64,000 bases of DNA from Periplaneta americana (Eukaryota; Arthropoda; Insecta; Blattodea; Blattidae), in contig NC_091122.1 of the NCBI RefSeq assembly GCF_040183065.1, positions 156,367,955 to 156,431,954 on the forward strand, given 5' to 3'. Position 1 is the stretch's first letter. Each line of letters starts with the position of its first letter. The notes beneath the pieces are model-generated. The model saw only the letters and a program-made list of their open reading frames with translations. It did no database searches and was not told where the DNA came from. Positions 45,685-54,699 of the stretch are shown here, piece after piece. The position numbers and the translations under genes are program-made.

Positions 45685-46043
45685 GAAAATTATTCTCCTA
45701 AGAATATTTTCGGTATAAGATATTTACTCGTGAAAAATGCTTACAGAAGTGAAATTACAAATTCCAGGGCCTAATACTGGGCCATGGCCCGGCGGTTGAG
45801 AAACATTGGTGTAGATTCTACAATGACATCTGGATTTCTAACAATTTGTCGTTCTCAGTGATCTAGCAAATACAACACTCTTACTGTATCTGAGGTTTGA
45901 ACATTCAAACTTAACTGTTAGTTAGGTTAAAGCACTCGCTGGTCCCAATCCTACATCCTGTAGCAGTCTATACTCAACCATTTGTGAATAAGACAAATAA
46001 TGCCATATCGTGGGAAACTATTGAACTATTCACCTTGTAGATA

Positions 46044-46240
46044 CTGTAAACTGGGGAAAACTTAACCACAAAGAGAAAAAATATTTAAATCATGATATCA
46101 AATGCACTGAATATATTTTTAAAGTTCATTTTTTCTCAATTTCTTAAGTATTTTTTTATAATTCTTAGTCACAATTGGTACTGATACCATGATTTAAATC
46201 TTTCTCTTGTTTCTGTGATCAAGTTTACCCCATTTTACGG
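46044..46240. mobile_element. MITE, same family as 2711-2944
   Basis: CTGTAAACTGGGG at the left and CCCCATTTTACGG at the right, TA on both sides, with weaker inner arms (AAATATTTAAATCATG.TATC against GATACCATGATTTAAAT). About 197 bp. Confidence 0.65.
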
Positions 46241-46399
46241 TACTGAATATGAAGAAAATCCGAAAAATCTACAGAGTGATTCACAACGAGTTACCGCAAG
46301 AACTTATTTCCAAAAACATTTTGAGCAAAAAAATGTTATATAAACATGGGTACTATTCTCAATATTTTCAGAGTTACACTAATTTGAAGTTGATTGTAA

Positions 46400-46548
46400 A
46401 ATGCCTTTTTTTCTTTAGTTTTAAGGGTAAAAAAACATTACACATAGAGAATGAACTATTTTTTTTAGTAGGTTAATGCCTTTTTTTCTTTAGTTTTAAG
46501 GGTAAAAAAACATTATACATAGAGAATGAACTATTTTTTTAGTAGGTT
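46400..46548. repeat. 75-bp tandem duplication including a SINE tail
   Basis: ATGCCTTTTTTTCTTTAGTT recurs at 46400 and 46475. Each copy ends in TTTTTTAGTAGGTTA, the start of the inverted SINE tail, so the duplication came after the SINE inserted. Confidence 0.85.
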
Positions 46549-46655
46549 ATTTTACGACGCTTTATCAACATCTTAAGTTATTTAGCGTCTGAATGAGATG
46601 AAGGTGATAATGTCGTGAAATGAGTCTGGGGTCCAGGACCGAAAGTTACCCAGCA
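46536..46655 (-). mobile_element. SINE 3' part with 15-bp target duplication
   Basis: On minus it reads the 3' module of the SINE at 19416-19674 (CGCTAAATAACTTAAG...GTCGTAAAATAACCTAC plus A tail). Flanks AGAGAATGAACTATT at 46521-46535 and 46656-46670 are exact duplications. The tRNA head is missing (5' truncation). Confidence 0.85.
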
Positions 46656-46697
46656 AGAGAATGAACTATTCAGAAGTTTAATTTCTTTAAGTAACTA

Positions 46698-48015
46698 CGA
46701 GGGGGATCCAGGAAATAACGACCGTTCGCACATACCCACCGCGCAGCTGACTCCCCTTCCTTGTTTGAAGATCAACTGGCTTCCTTAACATGTGTTCTCA
46801 TAATGTTGTGAGTACTGGTTGCAACAAGTCGCCATTGTGCATTTTGTGTTACTTCAAAATGAACAACGTGACTGATAATCCTGCCGACTGTGAGGTGAGG
46901 AGTGTGATTCGATTTTTGAATGCCCAACATTTGAAACCTGCAGAAATTTACCGGCAATTGAAAGAAGTGTATGGTGATACTGTAATGAATGAAAGAAACG
47001 TGAGAAAATGGTGCGAAATGTTCAACAATGGGCGAACAAATGTCCACGATGAAACTCGACCCGGACGCCCATCACTCATCACAGAAGACCTGAAGACTAA
47101 AGTGAACGACAGAATCTTGCAAGACAGGCGCACATCACTCGACGAATTGCATATTGCCTTTCCTGACATTTCTCGTTCTTTGCTTGGTGAAATTGTGTCG
47201 CAACATCTTGGCTACCACAAAATCTGTGCATGACTGAGTGACCAACACAAAACTCAGAGAATGGCCTCAGCATTGACATTCTTGATGTGATATCACACAG
47301 ATGGAGACGCCTTTCTTGATCAAATTGTGACTGGTGATGAGACCTGGGTGTCTCACAACACCCCAGAGACCAAGCGCCAATCACGTCAGTGGCATCATCC
47401 CTCATCACCCAAGAAACCGAGAAAATTCAAACAGACTCTCTCAACACAAAAAGTCATGGCTACTGTCTTTTAGGATCGCAAAGGTGTTCTTTTGCTGGAT
47501 TTCATGTCAAAAGGCACTACAATCAATGCAAATCGTTATTGTGAGACTTTACGAAAACTATGGCGAGCCATCCAAAACAAGAGGCGAGGAATGCTTTCGA
47601 GAGGAGTTGTGCTTCTTCACGACAACGCCCGCCCGCACACTGCTGCTTCAACTCGAGAATTGCTGGATCAATTCGGTTGGGAAATCTTTGATCATCCGCC
47701 CTATAGTCCAGACCTTGCTCCTAGCGATTTTCACCTTTTCACTAAGCTGAAAGACTTTCTGGGTGGCACGCGTTTTGGAAGTGATGAAGAGTTGAAGAAG
47801 ACAGTGAACACCTGGCTTAATGAACTGGCGGTAGAGGAGTATAACACGGGAATTCTAAAGCTAGTGAACAGATACGACAAATGTTTAAATGTAGGTGGTG
47901 ATTATGTAGAGAAGTAAAGGAAGCTTCAGTTATGTAACAGACTTTGTTTTTTCAAATAAATATATTTTTTTTAATTATTACAACAAAACGGTCGTTATTT
48001 CCTGGATCCCCTTCG
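46698..48015 (+). mobile_element. Mariner, complete, TA-flanked
   Basis: 1318 bp between perfect ends CGAGGGGGATCCAGGAAATA (then ACGACCGTT) and the inverted right end (AACGGTCGTTATTTCCTGGATCC then CCTTCG), TA on both sides (46696-46697, 48016-48017). The size, ends and D34D transposase define mariner. Confidence 0.95.
46859..47917 (+). pseudogene. Mariner transposase with three in-frame stops
   Basis: One frame of 353 codons from ATG 46859 to TAA 47915-47917, the usual length for mariner transposase. Stops interrupt it at 47231 (TGA), 47288 (TGA) and 47471 (TAG), with no frameshift. The N-terminal helix-turn-helix region (IRFLNAQHLKPAEIYRQL, ERNVRKWCEMF) and the linker GRPS are followed by the catalytic GDETWV, HDNARPH and YSPDLAPSDFHLF. 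The second and third catalytic Asp are separated by 34 residues, the D34D signature. The catalytic residues are all kept, so death is recent and due to point changes. Cut-and-paste transposase in the nucleus when intact. Confidence 0.9.
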
Positions 48016-48652
48016 TAGTATTGTGTAGCTAAAAATTTGTTGTAAATTTCATAGTTGCTTCGTACAATTTTTTTTTAGATTTTTAACCACAAAATTACAT
48101 TTTTCTCATGCACTTACCACAACAATTTTTACAAGTCATGCTACTCTTGTAAACTCTTTAATACTGTACATTAGAATGCAAAACTGAACTGAAAAGAATC
48201 AAGTTGCTAAAAGTTACATGATTTGTAACAATTGTGAAAAGTGCGTAAGAATAATATAATTTTTAGTTAAAAATTGAAGGAAAAAAAATCTGTACAAAGC
48301 AACTAAGAAATTCACAACACATTTTTAGCTTTGGAATACCAGCCAATGAAAGAAATGATACTTCTAATTAGTTCATTCTCTATTTGTAACATTCTCTCAC
48401 CCTTAAAACTAAATAAAAAAGGTATTTTACAAACAACTTCAAATTAGTAGAACTCTGAAAATATTGAGAATTAGGACCTATGTTTATATGACATATTTTC
48501 CTCAGAATGTCTTTGGAAATAGGCTTCATAAGCGACGGTAACTCCTCGTGAATCACCCTGTATATACAGACAGAAAAAAGTATGCCAAAATCGTCTTTTT
48601 CTTCACCCTGAATGCTGAAAATGGTTGTAAGAGTTATAACCACTGCACTCAC

Positions 48653-48819
48653 CCAGCGGCTGCACTACGTGTTTGTTCTCCTCGACTGTAGCATAAAGCT
48701 CAGAACTCGTATCTCCATTAGGCTCATTGCTCTCCCACAGTGTGTCTCCACTCTCCAAGCGGATTCTCTCTGAGTCAATTGGGATGTCGGGTAGACTTCT
48801 GTTCGCTGTTGTTGAGGCT
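48653..48819 (-). CDS. Host gene, exon -7
   Basis: 167 bp; acceptor TGTTTAACAG ahead of 48819, donor CTGG/GTGAGT at 48653-48652. It encodes ASTTANRSLPDIPIDSERIR followed by LESGDTLWESNEPNG and DTSSELYATVEENKHVVQPL. Tyr motif LYATV. It leaves in phase 1 (G + TT) and enters in phase 2 (AG + A), both consistent with its neighbours. Confidence 0.7.
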
Positions 48820-49405
48820 CTGTTAAACATAATGTTATTTAACAAGAGATCTTGTACTTCAAGACCAGAAAAATATTCTATATAACGACTACAACATACT
48901 GAATATTACACAGAAGTCTACTTTTACATGCACAAACAAATTTACAAATAGTGAAAGTTTTAAGTAATTTGAGCTCAACGTATTACAGACTCAAGCAATA
49001 GTACAGGTGATGTACAAGATACATGAAGACATACACAACCTAACCTCACATAACATACATAGTAGTGTAAATATATAATTATGAATGAATTTGATGTCAA
49101 AAAAGGTCTCAATTATTATTTAGTATTAGTCACAAAATAAAGTGACAAGTTATTCAATAAGAAAGATCTATAAGGATATCATGCTTCGCTAAATAACAAA
49201 TTTCTTGTGGCGAGAGGGGGGGGGGTTGGAGGAGTAAAAAATAAAGATAATAGTACACAAAACTCTGCCAGTTGGTCTCGAAAATTAAATAAATTCAAAA
49301 TGAATTAAGAGTATTTTTATGTACTTTAAATTAAAAAGAGAAGAAATGAACTTGTTTTATTATATACAAGTTATAATGTAAACCCGGAAATAAAATCCCC
49401 AGATG
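48820..49405. other. Intron sequence, no feature recognised
   Basis: AT-rich, with a poly-G run at 49207-49225. Nothing supported. Confidence 0.4.
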
Positions 49406-50170
49406 TGTGACGGAAATCACAAAGCAGTGTTTGCAAGTTTGCACAAAGACTTAAAATATTGTGCCGGCAACGTGAGATTCGATCTCACGACCGACGGAGG
49501 AGAGGCTAAGTCGTCCGTGTTTTGGGCGGGTTGCGCGCGCATCTGGTGCTTGCGGAGAGAAGAAAGGGGAAAGAGCGATCGCGGCGGAGAGGAGAGGGGT
49601 CCGGATTGTTCGAGTGCTTTCTCTGGAGTGCTATCTGGACGCGCGTCGAAATATCGAGAACTCGTACTTTCCAGAAACTGTGGCGTGAGTATAAATTACG
49701 CACGCGAGTGAACTTGGGACAGTCATCCATTCAGTCAGTCAGTAAGCCAGTTTTATGTAGCAGTGAAGCCAGCTTCGAGACCAGAGCGTGACTTGAGTTG
49801 TGTCCGTAACTGTGGAGCTGAAGCCCGGAGTTCGAGTGCAGTGGACCGCAGTTGGGGGACCTGAGTTCGAAGTTCAGCGGATCGTCTCTGAAGGTCTGTG
49901 GTTCGAGATTCTGTGAACGCGAGTGTCTGAGCTAGAAGAACTAGCCAAGACAAACGAGCTGTGAACTGAGAACTGTCCGTTCTGTGTTGTAAATAGTGCT
50001 TTGTAAATATTAGTTAAGATTAACAGTTCATTGTTGTTCGTAATAGTCCAAGTAAATTGTCATTGTCGTCAGTGGAGTGCACTAACGAATGCTGTGTTAC
50101 TGTGCGGAGAGCAAATCCTATTGTTGAGATAATAAAGTTACATTGTTGTTCAGTATAAAAAAAAGTTACA
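49406..50170 (+). mobile_element. Probable solo LTR of a Gypsy-type retrotransposon
   Basis: A GC-richer block unlike its surroundings, bounded by TGTGACGG (49406) and TTACA (50170). It has GTGAGATTCGATCTCAC near the start, a TATAAA box at 49691, a repeated TCAGTCAGTCAG initiator-like run at about 49732, and AATAAAG at 50141 followed by a T/G-rich stretch: the promoter, R and polyadenylation layout of an LTR. No internal region, primer-binding site or second LTR is present. A 4-5-bp duplication was not found, so the ends are tentative. Confidence 0.5.
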
Positions 50171-51101
50171 ATATATTCGGAAAGAAGGAAAAATTACTTA
50201 ATTACAAATGAGGAAAACAACACAATGACAAATGCCATGTCTTACATCAACAATACTTGGTAGAGCGGCGAGTATAAACAAACACTCTCTGAACAGTTCT
50301 ATCGCAATGTGTGGGTGTGTATATTCATCCAAGAACGATTACAAATGATTGGGTGAATCATTCATTGAAGAATAAAGTGAGTGCACTGTAGCTTCAGTAT
50401 CAAAGAATTTCCGACATTAAACTTTTGAGTGGGACGAAAATTAATTAGATCCTAGTTATGTTGTCCTTTTAATTAATCTTCAGACTTGAAGCTGTCTGGA
50501 CTCTGAAGCTGTCACATAAGTACGTCAGTTGTCATTGCTGTGAGTAACATTTCGGTCAGAGATGGCAATTTCTCACAGCTATGATTTTGAAACTATAATC
50601 ACAATTGGAACCAGCAACAAAATTACAGTCTTTAAATCACACTCCTCCAATATTACTGACTGATGAAACAGGTTCCTGTACAGTCTCCACAACAAGAGAA
50701 AAAATGCACTGGATTTAGAATCAGATCCATATTAACATTAACGATTTTACTGAAAATAATCTCAGGAATAAATTCCATAAGTGTAGGTCAAAATTCGGGA
50801 GTCATCCTGTGTGTAACGTGTTTTTAGGAGACATGAGTTATCTGTAACTATTAGCCTCATATTGGTCAAATAATTCCTTTTAAATGGATAATGCCTGGTG
50901 AAATAACTGTGGATAAAGTGGTTAAGAGAGATTATTATCCTTCACGATAGGAGGACAAACATTTAATGTATGTTAGTATTTAATAATGTGTTACATTACT
51001 ATTTTACAAATTATAAGAAATAAATGTAATATTTACACGAGAAAAAGAAACATCTAAAGCAAAGCATTCGACAGAGAAAACAGGCAAGGTAACAAGAAGC
51101 G
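50171..51101. other. Intron sequence, no feature recognised
   Basis: No exon, repeat or RNA gene supported. Confidence 0.4.
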
Positions 51102-51284
51102 TAGGGTGACCAGATACACATTGATTAAAAAAAAGGACACAAAGCTTCAAAAAGGAGGGCATTGTTCGAAAAAAGAGGATAGAAAATATGTAGCCTACTT
51201 TGATTTAGGCCTAGGCCTATATTATACTTTGAATTACATCAATACACAGTACAGATTTAGGTTTATATCATATTTAAAAGTATG

Positions 51285-51649
51285 TTAATATCTATTTTAT
51301 TACAAAATAATTATGATGAAACTTAATAATAATAATGATTTTACAGTTAGCTACATATGAAAGTCAAGGGAACTATAATTATTAAAGAGGACAGAAAATA
51401 TCTATTTATATTTCGGCTTAGGCCTAAATTATATTTAAAATTATGTCAATATCTATTTTATTATAGCATACTTATGATAAAACTTAATAATATAAAATGA
51501 TTTTACAGTTAGCTACATATGAAAGTCAAGGAAACTATAATTATTAAAGAGGACAGAAAATATCTATTTATATTTCGGCTTAAGGCTAAATTATATTTAA
51601 AATTATGTCAATATCTATTTTATTATAGCATACGTATGATAAAACGTTA
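51285..51649. repeat. Tandem repeat, about 160 bp, nearly three copies
   Basis: ATATCTATTTTATTA at 51290, 51452 and 51611 starts units that include CAGTTAGCTACATATGAAAG and ATTATTAAAGAGGACAGAAA. The third unit is cut by the insertion at 51650 and resumes at 52109. Confidence 0.85.
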
Positions 51650-52108
51650 GTACATTATGCAGCGAGCCTATAATGGTAGTAATTAAGACGCGAGTATGTT
51701 TATGAAACGAGCGCAAGTGAGTTTCATAATTTTCATACGAGCGTCTTAATTACCATTATAGTCAAGTTTCATACGACTTTTTATGCTCGACCATATTGAT
51801 TTTTTCCGGCAATTGGTGAAATGAATTTGCGGGAATGTGCTTTGTGAAAGGCTGGAAGATGACGGTGAATTGATGTTAATTTGTGTGTTGTTTTTTTCGA
51901 CTGAGTTTAATATTGTCTAATCTCGCGCTAGTTGTCTTTCGATTGAATATCCGAGAATAATCGATACTTGCGCTTTCATATTGCTACAAAGGTATTTTCT
52001 GATTGGTGGAACACCTGAACTTTAATGAATAGGCGTACTTTAATGAGGTCCATTAAAGGGTTGCTACCAGGTGTATAATTACTACATTTCGGCATGGTCG
52101 AGCATAAA
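51650..52108. mobile_element. TATGCTCGACCAT element, copy 2, with known empty site
   Basis: It begins GTACATTATGCAGCGAGCCT and ends ATGGTCGAGCATAAA, inverted relative to 8998-9644. Comparison with the uninterrupted tandem unit at 51480-51520 (TTAATAATATAAAATG) shows the target joins exactly, without a target duplication. Confidence 0.8.
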
Positions 52109-52452
52109 ATAATATAAAATGATTTCACAGTTGGCTACTTATGAAAGCCAAGGGAACTATAATCATTATCAAAAGGAGGAGCAAAGAGAGTTATGAACAT
52201 TGGAAAAGAGTATATTCCGTCAATACTGTGCCACCCCTACTGGAAAATTACTTGAAAAAAAGCGTCAGATCAGATAGTTTCAAAATATCAGGCATACAAG
52301 TTACGAAAAGGAGGACATTTCTTGAATTTTAGAAAATCTGCCTGGACCCCGGGACAAAAGCCTAAAAAGGAGGACATGTCCGGACAAAAGAGGACGTCTG
52401 GTCACCCTACGAGAAGCATGATTCTTTAATTGAATACTTGACATAAAACAAC

Positions 52453-52599
52453 CTTTTGTTTGATTCAGTGGTGTCTGCACAAGACACCCCACTGCCAACC
52501 ACAGTGCAAGCATCAATCTCATTCGAATGCTGGTTATGATTCAAATTCTCTTCAGGATTGGTTATTTTCACCATGCCTGCAAGCCCCAGTAACTCATTC
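52453..52599 (-). CDS. Host gene, most 5' exon found (tentative)
   Basis: 147 bp; acceptor TTTTGTCTGCTCTCCTTGTAG ahead of 52599 has a strong pyrimidine tract. The donor AAAG/GTTGTT at 52453-52452 is weak. It encodes NELLGLAGMVKITNPEENLN then HNQHSNEIDACTVVGSGVSC and ADTTESNK. It joins the next exon through AG + A in frame. No signal peptide or membrane span is in it; the exons before it, and any membrane anchor, are not identified. Confidence 0.4.
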
Positions 52600-53131
52600 C
52601 TACAAGGAGAGCAGACAAAATGCAGAGCACAAAAACATATCATTATCACAATGCACACTTGATTATCACACATAAAATTATGGAAAGCACTTACCGATAC
52701 CAAAAAACACACAGATATAGTTAGACAAAGTGTACAGTTGAGAAGCAGTGGCTCTCAAACATAATCCTTGACTGCACAAAATATTGAAATCTTAAACGCA
52801 TTCACATAAAAAAATCCAGGCAAATATCAATGAGAGAAGTACAGTAAAATCCCTCGTAATTGGCACCCAAGTAACTGGCAATACCAAAACAATGGCACTT
52901 TGGCTGAGCAAAAAAGAAAGAAAAAAAAAAAAGTTTAAATCTGCCATATTACCACAGTCTGGACCATCATATTTGCCACATTAGGAAGTTCGCAAGAACT
53001 TTAGTTTTCAGTGAATTTTCTAATCTAAAATTATTGTATATCATATAAATTAGTTTTTATTTTCAGTCAATCATGTATCATGTTAAGATGGCAGAAATGG
53101 ATTCTGTTACATCAACATACAATATTAATAT

Positions 53132-53180
53132 ACGTCACGAATATTTTCGACTTACTTTCAAGTCATCTTCAGGTGATAGT
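53132..53180 (-). ncRNA. Hammerhead-ribozyme-like motif, left arm of foldback D
   Basis: On minus: CTGAAGA (53172-53166), extra T, stem II GACTT/AAGTC, GAA (53148-53146), palindrome AATATT (53145-53140), C at 53139, stem I TCAC/GTGA. Core identical to the right-arm copy. Confidence 0.6.
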
Positions 53181-53782
53181 TTACTAACAAAACAAACATT
53201 TGAACATGATGAAAAATATTTAAACACATCTATAATACACAAATAAATAGTCTAACCATGCGTACTTTTCTTAAAGTGGTTAAATGGCATACATGGTATT
53301 AAATTAACATTCAGATAGAAAGCCTTCCAGTGGATATAATTATAATTTATACAATATATTAAAAAGGCAGGCAGTGTGCCTGAGATATAAAATTAAAATC
53401 GTTTAAAATTATTGTTATGTAAAACTGAAGGCTAAGGCTTGTTCTTTATAAAGTCAATATATTAGAAGACTGTAGTGAAGTGGATGTAAAAGAAACTCTC
53501 AGTCTATTCACCGTGGTGAGAGGCATAATATCTGAAAAAATTAATCAAAAAGAGGTCTTAAAATTTTGAAGAGGAGTTAAGTGATTAAAGCCTGAAGGGG
53601 CTTTAAAAGTTAATACTCACGAAAGATGTACAGTGGAGGCTTTCTATCTGAATGTTAATTTAATACCATGTATGCCATTTAACCACTTTAAGCAAAGTAT
53701 GCATGGTTAGACTATTTATTTGTGTATTATAGATGTGTTTAAATATTTTTCACCATGTTCAAATGTTTGTTTTGTTAGTAAA

Positions 53783-53831
53783 ATATCACCTGAAGATGAC
53801 TTGAAAGTAAGTCGAAAATATTCGTGACGTA
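53783..53831 (+). ncRNA. Hammerhead-ribozyme-like motif, right arm of foldback D
   Basis: CTGAAGA 53790-53796, extra T, stem II GACTT (53798-53802) with AAGTC (53809-53813) and loop GAAAGT, GAA 53814-53816, palindrome AATATT 53817-53822, C 53823 at the cleavage position, stem I TCAC (53786-53789) with GTGA (53824-53827), extendable through ATA/TAT with a bulge. Confidence 0.6.
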
Positions 53832-53908
53832 TATTAATATTGCATCTTGATGTAACAGAATCCATTTCTGCCATCTTAACATGGTAAGTGATTGAATGAA
53901 AATAAAAA

Positions 53909-53911
<3 letters not shown>

Positions 53912-53948
<37 letters not shown>
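53912..53948. repeat. (TA)n microsatellite
   Basis: About 18 TA units immediately after foldback D. Confidence 0.95.
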
Positions 53949-53954
<6 letters not shown>

Positions 53955-54271
53955 TTTCACAAACTTATCTGAACTCAATATGACTTTTAAATTTAAAATT
54001 ATTGTATTATTTGTGTAGCGTAATGTGTTTTAATAAGGAAAATCTACAGTTTATTTATATTTATTTTGTTATGTTCTGGCCGTCAATGTTGCCACATTAG
54101 GAGGTTCACACGAAGAGAAGTAAGTTTCACATGGCTGCAGTTTCAATATTTGGCACCATGAAATACGAACTTTTTTTTTTGTATATACCAGTACTTATTC
54201 AATTATCCAGAAAAATCTCGTATCCGAAACTAGCCTGGTCCTTTTGGTGCCGATTACGAGGGATTCTACTG

Positions 54272-54699
54272 CAATTACCTTTTTCTTTATTCATTTACTG
54301 TTACAGTTGACTCCCAGTCAATTCATTTTGCAGATAATTCATGACCTTAATGTTATCAGTTCTGTTTTTACTAGATTTATACTCTCTCCCTCTTCTCACA
54401 TGGTTAGAATTTATTAAGGAAGATCAAAGATACAGACAAGAAGGTGAGAAACAGCTGATAGTGGAAAGGATGACGCAGATGAAGAGTGCGAGGATGAAGC
54501 CAGAAGTTATGAAGTTGCACACACCAAGCTAGTATTGCTTCAGACACACTTTTGTCGTACATGGAAAACTATGATTACTTTTCGTTTACAGATATTGTTT
54601 TCCTAAGAAATTTGCACTCTAAAATCAGAAAAAAATTAAAAATTCTCTAATAAAAAAAGAGAAAGAAAGAAAGAAAAATGCAAGATTATTTTGTTAAAC
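54272..54699. other. No gene recognised
   Basis: Nothing supported apart from a short GAAA-rich run near 54658-54676. Confidence 0.4.

Larger units (their letters stand above)
44470..45808 (-). mobile_element. hAT element (Charlie-like ends) with transposase relic
   Basis: CAGTGGTTCTCAACTTTTGA (44470) and the inverted end GGTTGAGAAACATTG (45808) are the classic CAGTGGTTCTCAA hAT termini. Flanks CTGTAGAC and GTGTAGAT share six of eight bases. It contains a 324-bp direct tandem duplication and, on the minus strand, a C-terminal transposase relic. Confidence 0.8.
46272..48560. mobile_element. TA-flanked TIR element hosting a SINE and a mariner
   Basis: CAGAGTGATTCACAACGAGT and the inverted end ACTCCTCGTGAATCACCCTG are flanked by TA. 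The arms continue inward for about 150 bp (TTCCAAA, TATAAACAT, CAATATTTTCAGAGTT.CACT, AATTTGAAGTTG). With the SINE (46536-46655) and mariner (46698-48015) removed it is under 900 bp and non-autonomous. Confidence 0.75.
51100..52411. mobile_element. TIR element starting CGTAGGGTGACCAGA
   Basis: CGTAGGGTGACCAGATAC and the inverted end GTCTGGTCACCCTACG, flanked by AGAAG on both sides, with GGAGG/AAAGAGGACA words near both ends. This is a widespread animal repeat type with AGGGTGACCAGACGTCC ends. It carries an internal tandem repeat and a later insertion (51650-52108). Confidence 0.6.
53049..53913. mobile_element. Foldback element with hammerhead-like arms (D)
   Basis: Arms 53049-53336 and 53630-53913 are inverted copies, more than 90% alike (TTCAGATAGAAAGCCT against AGGCTTTCTATCTGAA; AGATGGCAGAAATGGATTCT against its complement). 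Both arms have the same intact hammerhead-like core. The centre is unique and non-coding. A (TA)n run follows directly. Confidence 0.85.
52842..54271. mobile_element. Pogo-like element interrupted by foldback D
   Basis: CAGTAAAATCCCTCGTAATT (with GGCACC) and the inverted end GGTGCCGATTACGAGGGATT (with CTACTG) match over 26 bp with few changes. TA flanks the left side, CA the right. Without the nested foldback (53049-53913) it is about 565 bp and non-autonomous. Confidence 0.7.

Noticed and set aside
49403..49800. Protein-coding gene in the GC-rich block
   Set aside because: Overlapping open frames in all directions follow from GC content. TATA, initiator-like and polyadenylation signals fit an LTR better.
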